A stretch of DNA of 64,000 bases from Aralia elata (Eukaryota; Streptophyta; Magnoliopsida; Apiales; Araliaceae), in contig CM068386.1 in assembly GCA_034770075.1 (NCBI GenBank), positions 79,027,007 through 79,091,006 on the forward strand, given 5' to 3'. Positions 55,679 to 64,000 of the stretch are shown here, piece after piece. A program made the position numbers and the translations under genes. The notes under the pieces are model-generated. The model had not been told where the DNA came from. It ran no database searches and saw only the letters and a program-made list of their open reading frames with translations. Within the stretch, counting starts at the first letter, position 1. Every line of letters starts with the position of its first letter.

Positions 55679-57038
55679 GACTAAAATGCAAAAATGCCTT
55701 TGTAGTATAAGAGTATTTGAATATTGCGCTCTTTTTTTTTAGTCAATGCAAAACGAATCATTTACCATCTAAAAAGTTGAATTGTGAACTCTATCATGTC
55801 ATTGCACATTGACATGTCAATTTAACACCTTTGGGCTAAATATATATTCTCACAAGATTTGAACATAAAATATCATACTCCCAAAATTAACAAAATATTT
55901 GATTACCAACTAAGCTAAGAATATTAATGTTATCTCTTAACAAATTATTACTAACAGTAATAGTATTAATACAACTTATTAGTTATTAGTAATATTATTA
56001 ATAAGCTGTTTGTAATTACTTATTAACATTAGCTAAATACAAAATATATTATCTTAATAATATTATTTATTAAATATTAGGATATATTAATGTTATTAAT
56101 AATATCAATATACTTACAATATTATTGTTATTAATATACATTAGTGTTAAAGAAAAAATATGATAATTTTGACAAAAAGAAGGGAGAAATTCAATTTTTC
56201 TTTCTCTCTGTATAGTTTCTCCTGTAAGAACTAGTGGGAAGAGTCAAGACCGTGAATAAGAGTCATCTTAGGGTTTTTATTATTTATTTAATTATTTATT
56301 ATTCTATTAATTTTACCTCTCCAACTTTACTGGAATTACTTATTGCAAAAAATGAAATCTAAACAATCATTTAGATATACTAAATAAATACAGTACTTCT
56401 TATTTTTACAAAATATGCGATCACAAGATTAAATTATTTATTTATTATAACTATTGTATTATTCTTATTAGCATACATTACTTTAATTATTATTTTGTTA
56501 AAAATAAATAATAAAATAAAATAAGGTTCATTTTTTTAACATTAATGTAGACTATAACAATAATGCTATTAGAATATTAATGTTACTAATACCATTAATA
56601 TATACTAATATCTAATAAGTAATGTTATTAAGATAATATATTATAAGTATTTATCCAAGTAAGCAACATCATGCTAAAGAGAATTATTAATAACTAATAA
56701 GTAATTATTAACAACTTATTAATAATATTACTAATAACTAATAAAGTTGTACTAATACTATTAGTGTTAGTAATAATTTTCTAAAAAATAATATTAATTA
56801 TTTACTTAGTTGGTAATCAATGTTTTGTTAGTGTTGGAAGTATGAGGTGTTAAGTTAAAATCTTGGGAGAATAAATATATTTAGCTCAAATATGTTAAAT
56901 TGACATGTGAACGTGTCATGTGTACAAGTTAATATACATGACACAATAGGGTTCACAATCTAAATTTCAGATAATTGACCCCAAAAAAGGACGCAATATC
57001 TAAATACCCAGTACAATGGATACTTTTGCATTTTACTC
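55679..57038. mobile_element. Long-TIR Mutator-like element, 1360 bp, non-autonomous
   Basis: The left arm (about 55679-56155) is the inverse of the right arm (about 56545-57038). Both start GA-C/G-TAAAATGCAAAA and share ATATTGCG, TTGACATGT, TGATTACCAACTAAG, TTATTACTAACA and long TTATTAGT words. The ends are flanked by a 9-bp duplication with two mismatches: TTGTGGACC at 55670-55678 and TTGTGGATT at 57039-57047. About 400 bp of unrelated middle has no reading frame. Long TIRs plus a 9-bp TSD indicate the Mutator superfamily. Confidence 0.78.
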
Positions 57039-57119
57039 TTGTGGATTCAACAAATTGAACGTGGCGAGAAATATAGAGCCTTTTGGACATGGGATCATAA
57101 CACTTGTAAGCAGCTTAAG

Positions 57120-57345
57120 GCGCGGAATAACCTAGAAAAATACAAGGTTTGGACCGAGGATGAAGTTTAGATGGAGCATGCGGATGTAGCCACGAATAGC
57201 ACAAACACCCGTAAATTTCAACGAATCATAGTTAGGTGGTCTATGAAACAAAATATGGAAAGGTGATTGTCCTTTTAATATAGGTGTGGGTAATCTATTG
57301 ATGTGGTACACGGCCGATACACAAGCATGAGACCAATATGACAAT
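57120..57345 (-). pseudogene. Copia integrase fragment
   Basis: The minus strand reads SYWSHACVSAVYHINRLPTP and SPFHILFHRPPNYDSLKF, the region after the catalytic glutamate of a copia integrase, followed by a frame-broken stretch matching the next block. It is cut at 57345 by the LTR of the Tat element. The rest was not found in the window. Confidence 0.75.
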
Positions 57346-57857
57346 TGTTAACGTCAAGATCCGTCCGCTCGTCCAATCACCAAACAATGAGCCAAATCTT
57401 GCACAGATAACGGTAGAACATACTGAGGAGCCTAACGGCCTGGGCCGTTGGAGGATAGCTCCGGTGTGAGAATAAGTACAGGCTGGGGAATAGGTTAACA
57501 ATGGAGGCACGTTAATGCTTTAGTGCTCAAAGTAATCAAAGTGACATTACCTGTAACCTAGGGTATAGCCGTGTATTTATAGTTCATCACACCGTGTTGA
57601 GACGCCCGTCCCCTAGTAGGAATAGGACTCCTTACTACGCCAATTATCATACTTGGATAGAAGTCGATCTCCTTAAAAATGGGAAGTCAAAGTCAATCCA
57701 GACTATTCCCATAAAAGTTGGAAGTCAACCATAATTAAGACTGTAGATCCCTTGAGAATTAAATCTCCTAACCAGAATATACCGCCACGCAGGAAGATTC
57801 CGCCACATGGGATAGGTTTCACCAAATTAGTAGGACCCACAAAATCATGCCCCAACA
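57346..57857 (-). repeat. 3' LTR of Tat gypsy element (512 bp)
   Basis: It runs TGTTAACGTCAAG...ATCATGCCCCAACA in plus coordinates. The following TTACCCCCCACTCTC is the complement of a polypurine tract, so the element body lies to the right, in minus orientation. The left flank ACAAT would be one TSD copy; the other is beyond the window. Confidence 0.8.
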
Positions 57858-57872
57858 TTACCCCCCACTCTC
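57858..57872 (-). promoter_or_regulatory. Polypurine tract of the Tat element
   Basis: The minus strand reads GAGAGTGGGGGGTAA directly before the LTR start TGTTGGGGC. Confidence 0.8.
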
Positions 57873-58330
57873 TTACTTGAAGGGACTTATAATGAGAGAG
57901 TATAAAATTTATTAAGCAATAAACTGCTACCACTGAAACCAAACAACCACTTTCATAACCCATGTATCCAGCTGGACCCCACCATCGACATTACCAGACG
58001 CAATTTGGGAATCGTGCAGAAGCAACCGGTCATTTCAAAAGTCCCATCCTAAGAAAAACAACCGCCACACTTTCATTTTCATATTCAAAATCCTCTACAG
58101 AACTCAAGCATTTCTTTCTTTTCTGCAACGATCTTCTTCTTCGGCTACACCACCACAAATCCAAACGCTTTCTAATCCACAATGTTAGGCGACAATAGTG
58201 CCCAAGCCATCCCCACTACTGACACCACTGCCATTGCGCCCATCCCCAATACCTAACCTGCCACCACCACACTAACACCTACACAACCACCACACCCTTC
58301 CACCACCGCCACTGCTTTAACCCCCTCCTC

Positions 58331-60478
58331 CCTAGACGAGAGGCACCCCATCGTCAGCCAAAAACAAGGCTAAGATTACAAAAAAAAAATTAGAAAAGAA
58401 TATGCATCATGGAAGGCATTTTCTCATGTCAATACGCGTTCCTCCATCCAAGATCAGGCATTATCAGACATTCGCCAACAATTCCTAATCCCCAATCAAT
58501 ACGAGCTTCGGTCGCTGAACCTCAACGAAAAAATGTACTGGTGCCCCGATAGCTTGCTCACCGTTCCACTCTATGTTCTGAAGTATGGGGTTCGATTCCC
58601 CCTCCACGAATTCCTCTCTACTTTCTTTGGTTTTGTCGGAATCAGGTTCGCACAATTGGTGTCGAACTCCTACATCTACCTCATTTGCTTCATCTTTTAC
58701 CACAAATGTGGAATCCCCGCTTGTATCGACTTTTTCTTCGCCCTTTTCACCCTGGGTCGATCCAAAGAACCAGGATTTCGCCAGCTAAACAAACAACCAA
58801 ATCAACAAATCTGGATGAAAACCCCCTAGTAACAAGGGATGGCACTCACATTAGTTCTACATCAGAGGTCCCGACACCCATCTTCTACCGAACTGGGTCG
58901 AACCCTCAAGGGCTAATTTTGTGTTCGACAAGTTCCCCAAGAATCGGGTCGAAGAATTCAGATCCTTTGTTGCTAAAATGCCAACAAAAGAATAGAGCAT
59001 GGACCTACTGGCTAATTAGTCTTGGCTGTACAGTCACAAATGTAAGTTTCGAACCCATTACTTCCATATAAAACATATTAGATATTACTCTTATTAATTC
59101 CCATCCATCTGCAGTGTATCTTCTCAAACCGATATCAACCACCGAAGTTGGCCAATCATCCACCTTCCTAGCACTTCCCGAAACAACATCCAACTCTACC
59201 AAAAAGACTAACCCCGAACCAAATCAATCAACAATACCCCTAATAAACCAAACCTCCCACCTAGTAATCAAACCGACCCCCTTCTCAGTACAACCAATTT
59301 CTTCCTTCCCGATACCAACACTACCACCCATTAGGACGAAAATAACCCCCACTATCCCGACACCATCCTTCACTGAAAAAAGCTCCTTAGACATGTCAAT
59401 CGAAGAAAGAAACGCCTTACTTAAAAAGAAACGAAGATTGGTAAAGTCATCCACCAAAACTCCCCCTGTCGAACCATCACAAACCATCTCTCCCGAACCC
59501 AACCAAACCATCGAATCCGAACGCATCCAAAAAAAAAGAACACATAAAGTCATCCTCTGAACCACCCGCCAAAAGACCCCACACTGAAACGACCCCCAAT
59601 CCTCCTTCACAATAATGTCAACTCCCTCACCAAGCGGATCCCCTTTTACCTCCACCCGAATACGAGAGGCCCTCACCTCTTAAAGCTTATCCATTCGAAC
59701 TCTTCGAGACCTTCATCTTCCTAAAGGATAGTGAGAGATTCGAGGACATCACCCCTCAACAACTTATTGTCACCATTGTAATGCACTAGGGTCGGGTAAG
59801 TATCACCTTATATACTGTATCTGAATCCTTCCTGCTCCAATTGATTCTAAATATTTCTTTTCATTTCTCAGTCCAACGTTACTCTCGCCCATGCTTTACA
59901 CCAATTATCCCAGATAACCACCAAAAAAAAAACTAGAAGTCAAAATTGCTCGCCTCCAGCTCAGAGTCCAAGCAGAGATGTCTGGTCTCGAAAAGGAATG
60001 GAGCCTACATGCAAATACCACCTTCCACTGCCAAGAGCTGACCCGCGAACTGAAGACAATAAAGTGGCAAACCTCTGAACTAGCCAAATAAAGAAAACAA
60101 CTCCTGGTAGACTGGGCCGACATGAAGGAGAAGAATGAAAGGCTGAAGAAGGTCGTGACAGCCCTCCAGAATTAGGTTGAAGACATGTATACGAAAATGA
60201 TGAACTTGATGAAGGCTGGTGACACACTAGAGAAAGAATACACGGAACTAAAAGCCCAAGGCCCTCCGATGACTAAGGCTGCCAAACAACATCTCATCGC
60301 TGAGTACAAGGTCTCTCCTAAACTGAAAGAGGCTATCATGAAACAATTCCGCGACGGCTATCAAAGTGCAAGGGCGAGGGACAAAGCAAAACTGCTGGCA
60401 GCCGGTCTTGACCCTTCAATCCTGGATTTTTCTGATGAAGAGTCCGAAACTGAAGACGGCCCCTTCTCCACCCCATAA
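58331..60478 (+). pseudogene. Antisense accessory gene (Transposase_28-type), two introns
   Basis: It is transcribed opposite to the retroelement. The N-terminal part after a TAG at 58331 reads SSAKNKAKITKKK..., then the Transposase_28 (Pfam PF04195-like) core MYWCPDSLLTVPLYVLKYG, VRFPLHEFLSTFFGF, LVSNSYIYLICF (58533-58829). Two introns with consensus borders remain: 59042-59114 (GTAAGT...CTGCAG, 73 bp) and 59796-59871 (GTAAGT...TCTCAG, 76 bp). Then follow a proline/serine-rich middle (59114-59700), a coiled-coil stretch (59935-60250) and an acidic tail ending SDEESETEDGPFSTP at 60478. Several stops and frame changes show decay. The function of this family is unknown. Confidence 0.72.
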
Positions 60479-60649
60479 ACACTTATGTATTTTTTTTATT
60501 ATTGTTGAACTTTTTAAGAATCCCCAATGTACATATAATTGAACGAAATGAAAAAACTTTTGCAAGTATGGATTGACCCATCAAAACTGAATTTCATTGA
60601 TAAATTAATAAAGTTGCATAACTACAAAAGTGAGATAAAGTTACATAAC

Positions 60650-61879
60650 TTATTGAAAGTATTTCCGAAATCGGTCTATATGCCAACTATTCTTTATTTT
60701 AATTCCATCAATTGCCCGAAGACGATAAGTACCGGACTTCGGCACCTCAATTATTTCATATGGACCCTCCCAGTTAGGCATAAATTTGCCTGTATTCTGG
60801 GGAGTAGAGGCCTCAGCTTCCCGAAGAACCAAATCCCCAACCTCAAACCTTCTTTGCTTCACGCCTCGGTTGTAGTGTCGAACAGTCCTGCGTTAGTAGA
60901 TTACTAAATGTACCAACGCCGAATTCCGAACCTCCTCTAATAAATCCAAGTTAAACCGAAGTCCCTCATCATTGTATAATTCCTTGAACTGACTGATCCG
61001 AAGAGATGGAGACTCGATCTCCACCGGGACGAGGGCATCAGTCTCCCGTCGTCGTCTGAGGTGTGGTCCGATAAGCCCACAATACACTAAGTAACTCTTC
61101 CGGCCAACAACCTTTGGCCTCATTTAGCCTCCACTTGATTCCATTCAACAAAGTTTGATTCGTAACTTCCACTTGACCGTTGGACTAAGTATATGCCATT
61201 GACGTAGTCCGATGCTGAATGTTTAGGTTAGTCAAAAATTGCTCAAACTTGTACCTGGCAAATTGACGCCCATTATCTGACACCAGAACCCTCGAAATGC
61301 CGAAGCGAAAAACCACAGATTTCTTGAAAAACTTTAAACAATCTTATTTTGTAATCATCCGAAGCGGTTTAGCCTCCACCCACTTGGTTATGTAATCGAT
61401 GACAACCACGACAAAGGCCAACTAACCTTTCCCCTTCGGCAACGGGCCCAAAATATCAATCCCCCAAACTGCGAACGGGATCAGAGACAGTACCGAGGAC
61501 AACTCCTCTCGAGGTTGACGTGGAATCAGACTATTGAGTTGGCACTTGGGACACTTCTTTACATATTCCTTAGCTTCTTGGAACATGGTCGACCAGTAGT
61601 ATCCTTGCCTCAACACCTTGTAAGCCAATGCCTTTGCTCCTATGTGATCCCCACAAATCCTTTCATGAACCTCTCGAGGATATAAGCCACTTCGGAAGGC
61701 ACCAAACACTTTAACAGTGGAGAGAAGAAAGCCCGTCGATAGAGGTCCCCGTCAATTAAACAGTAGAATGAACTTCTATGCTTTATCTTCTTAGCCGATA
61801 CTTGATCTGAAGGTAATTTTCCATCGCTGAGATAATCCAGATAAGGTGTAAGCCAACACTTCGATCTTTCTATTACCAA
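60650..61879 (-). pseudogene. Integrase of the Tat element
   Basis: Right to left: a linker, the HHCC zinc module (EVHERICGDHIGAKAL, CPKCQ; about 61550-61680), and the DDE core. The core has GIDILGPLP, then in a broken frame VLVSDNGRQF and NGQVEVTNQTL; the three acidic residues are recognisable. The C-terminal module follows (FEVGDLVLREAEA, MPNWEGPYEI), ending at 60650. Stops at about 61422 and in the core make it inactive. Integrase joins the cDNA to host DNA. Confidence 0.82.
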
Positions 61880-61891
61880 AATTTGTGCCTT

Positions 61892-62503
61892 CTATATGCT
61901 CGGAACATTGAGGACTTCCAGGTACACTGAACCACCGAAAAAACTCGTTTCTATCGTGGCCAATTTTGATAAAGCGTCGGCTACCGTGTTATTCGACCAA
62001 TCCACACCCTGAAAGGAATAACAACTGAAGTGATGGAGCCGATCTTTGACTTCAGCCAGATACTTAGTCATTCTTTCCCCCTGAGCCTTATACTCCCCTG
62101 TAATTTGCTTGACCACTAGCTGGGAATCGCTGAAGATAACTACGTGTCGAGCCTCCAAACTTTTGGCTAATCGCAACCTAGCTAAGATCGCCTCATATTC
62201 CGCTTCATTGTTAGTTGCTTTAAACCGAAAGCGAATAGCCTGCTGCACCTTAAACCTTTCGGGGCTGGTCAATATCACACCAACCCCGCTAACATCCGAA
62301 GTTGAAGACCCATCAACATAGAGAGTCCATGAGGTTTGTGCTAACTGAACATCAGTGACCGAGCCCACAACTGCACCGGGCTGATTCGAAGAGTCCACTT
62401 TAGAGACCGAACACTCTACCACGAAGTCGGCTAATGCCTGACCCTTTATTGCTGTCCGTGGATGATATTTCAGAACATATTGCCCCAACTCCATAGCCCA
62501 CAC
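61892..62503 (-). pseudogene. Archaeal-type RNase H (second RNase H) of the Tat element
   Basis: The open stretch shows TLYVDGSSTSDVSGVGV (first D), NNEAEYEAILARL (E), IFSDSQLVVKQITGEY (D) and NNTVADALSKLA (final D), i.e. all four RNase H carboxylates. This extra domain after the usual gypsy RNase H is characteristic of Tat elements. It is linked to integrase by a frame break near 61880-61890. Confidence 0.82.
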
Positions 62504-63254
62504 AACAAGTCATCCCGAGACTTTCAGTTTATGTAACACCTTCTTGAGGGGCTGATCCGTATACACCACAATTACTCGACTCTAGAAGTAATGCTGAAGC
62601 TTCCGACTAGCCATTATTAATGCATAGGCAAACTTCTCCGAGTTCGAATACCGAATCTTTACATCCTGAAGAGCATGACTGATGTAATATACGGGGAATT
62701 GCTTTTCGCCCATCTCACGCACCAGAACTGCTCCAACTACCAACGAACTTGCCGCCAAGTAAAGATATAAGGTCCTTAGGGATCGGCTTCATCAATAGAG
62801 GTGCCGAAGAGAGATATTTCTTAATTCCCTGAAAAGCGTCCTCACACTCCATGGTCCATTGGAAAGTCTTTTCATTTTTAGGCCCCTTAAGAGTATCAAA
62901 GAATGGAAGGCATCGCTCTGCCGCCTTTAGCATAAACCTCCTAAGCGCTGCAATCTGTCCGGTCAACTGCTGAACATCTTTAAAAGTCTGTGGAGACTTC
63001 ATATATAGTATAACCTTAATCTTCTCTAGGTTGGCCTCAATCCCTCTTTTGCTGACCAGATAACCAAGGAATTTTCTGGAACCAAGACCGAAGGTGCACT
63101 TGGTTGGGTTCAGTCGTATGTTGTGATTCCTGATGGTCTGGAAACACTCCTCCAAATCATCTAGATGGTCTCGGACTGCAGCATTCTTGACGATCATGTC
63201 ATCCACATACATCTCCATGTTACGACTGAGCTGCTTTCGGAACACGTAGTTCAC
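62504..63254 (-). pseudogene. RT C-terminal half and gypsy RNase H of the Tat element
   Basis: RT continues with the catalytic MYVDDMIVK, then NPTKCTFGLGSRKFLGYLVS, and the thumb (VQQLTGQIAALRRF). The gypsy RNase H follows after a frame change near 62715-62760 (readings of ALQDVKIRYSNSEKFAYAL and KVLHKLKVSG in another phase), with a stop near 62515. It is decayed but ordered. Confidence 0.8.
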
Positions 63255-63859
63255 ATCCGTTGATAAGTGGCCCCTGTATTGATCAACCCGAACGTCATCT
63301 TTTTATATGCATAGATCGCCCGATGTGTGATGAAAGTCGTTTTTAGGATATTCTCCTTATACATCAAAATTTGATTGTATCCCAAAAAGGCATCTAGGAA
63401 ACTCAGCAAAGAATGCCCGGAAGTAGCATCGATGAGCTGATCAATATTGGACAGAGGGTAGAAGTCCTTCGGACAAACCTTGTTAAGATCAGTATAATCT
63501 ATACACATCTTCCATTTCTTATCCTGCTTCCGAACCAAGACCACATTCGCCAACCACTTCGAATAATCAATCTCAAAAATAAAATTCGCAGCCAACAACT
63601 TGGCCACCTCGTCATCAATGATCTTTTGCCGTTCAGGGGTAAAGATTCTCCTTTTTTGCCGAACAGGTTTCCGGGCAGGGTCTACACAAAGCTTATGTAC
63701 AACTATCTTCTCGTCAATCCCCGGCATATCGCTAGGCTCCCAAGCAAAGATGTTGGCATACACTCTCAATAGCTCCACCAAATTTGTCCGAAAAGGTTCC
63801 TGCAGTCCCGACCTAATTTTCACCAACTTTTCTGGATTTCCCGGAATCAAATCCACCAA
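63251..63859 (-). pseudogene. RT N-terminal half of the Tat element
   Basis: The reading contains VYANIFAWEPSDMPGID, RQKRRIFTPERQKIIDDEV, WLANVVLVRKQDKKWKMCID and DLNKVCPKDFYPL, ending YQRM at a frame break. One base appears to be missing between 63251 and 63254; the other phase gives NYVFRKQLSRNM. The protease-RT linker would lie above 63860, where 63860-64000 carries broken coding sequence. Confidence 0.85.
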
Positions 63860-64000
63860 ATTTGTCCGAAGAAGTTTGACTGGTTGACGCCACAGTCAAA
63901 CTTGAGAGGGAATGGTGACATGAATTTCTGGCGAGGAACATGGCCGAACATAACAGACATCATTTTGATTCTCCCCGTGAAGAGAAGAGTCGCCCCTGTG

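Larger units (their letters stand above)
57346..64000 (-). mobile_element. Tat-lineage Ty3/gypsy element, 5' end outside the window
   Basis: Order from right to left: RT, RNase H, a second archaeal-type RNase H, integrase, an antisense accessory gene, polypurine tract, LTR. The extra RNase H and an antisense Transposase_28-type gene between pol and the 3' LTR are established marks of the Tat lineage. Gag, most of protease and the 5' LTR lie beyond 64000. Confidence 0.85.

Noticed and set aside
57295..57510. Host protein-coding gene on the minus strand
   Set aside because: The frame spans the LTR boundary of the Tat element and has no recognisable domain.

Overview
This is plant nuclear DNA made almost entirely of transposable elements. 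The evidence is Ty3/gypsy and Ty1/copia pol domains, TG...CA long terminal repeats (LTRs) with 5-bp target-site duplications (TSDs), initiator-Met-tRNA-type primer binding sites, Stowaway MITEs with TA duplications, Mutator-like elements with 9-bp duplications, and plant-specific domains (plant mobile domain, DUF7745). The domain mix resembles a eudicot, possibly an asterid; that is a guess. I recognise only one likely host gene piece, an exon at 53027-53263. No organelle, bacterial, rRNA or functional tRNA sequence was seen.

Layout. (1) 1-6880: probable 3' part of a large Tat/Ogre-like gypsy element in + orientation. It has two decayed genes on the opposite strand (DUF7745, and an intron-bearing plant-mobile-domain gene), a roughly 53-bp tandem array, a polypurine tract, and a probable LTR with a TATA box. 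(2) 6885-16350: tandem chromovirus copies (probably CRM lineage) sharing LTRs: pol tail, LTR1, copy A, LTR2, copy B. (3) 16351-25646: a copia element (C1, minus strand) inserted in copy B's reverse transcriptase with TSD GTTTT. (4) 25940-26039: a 100-N gap, with error-rich sequence on its left. (5) 26040-42427: a second copia copy of the same family (C2, plus strand), split at 29934-38405 by a third copia element of another family (C3, minus strand, TSD GTATA). (6) 42428-46441: Ogre-like gag, itself split by a 2.2-kb solo LTR (42889-45082, TSD AGCAC). (7) 46442-49900: LTR-like non-coding sequence with short tandem arrays and two TATA boxes. (8) 49926-57038: a gene-like island with MITEs, one first exon, and a 1.36-kb long-inverted-repeat Mutator-like element. 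(9) 57120-64000: a copia integrase scrap interrupted by a Tat gypsy element in minus orientation, with RT, two RNase H regions and integrase, plus an antisense, intron-bearing Transposase_28-type gene.

The elements work as a nest. Each insertion is dated relative to its host by an exact TSD, and removing C3 with one TSD copy leaves C2's reading frame continuous. Three patterns go beyond a routine TE annotation. Intron-bearing genes lie antisense to the retroelement at both ends of the window. Chromovirus copy A is broken almost only by TGA codons, with one further TGA shared by both copies between protease and RT. A four-copy leader motif differs between C1 and C2 but is the same within each.
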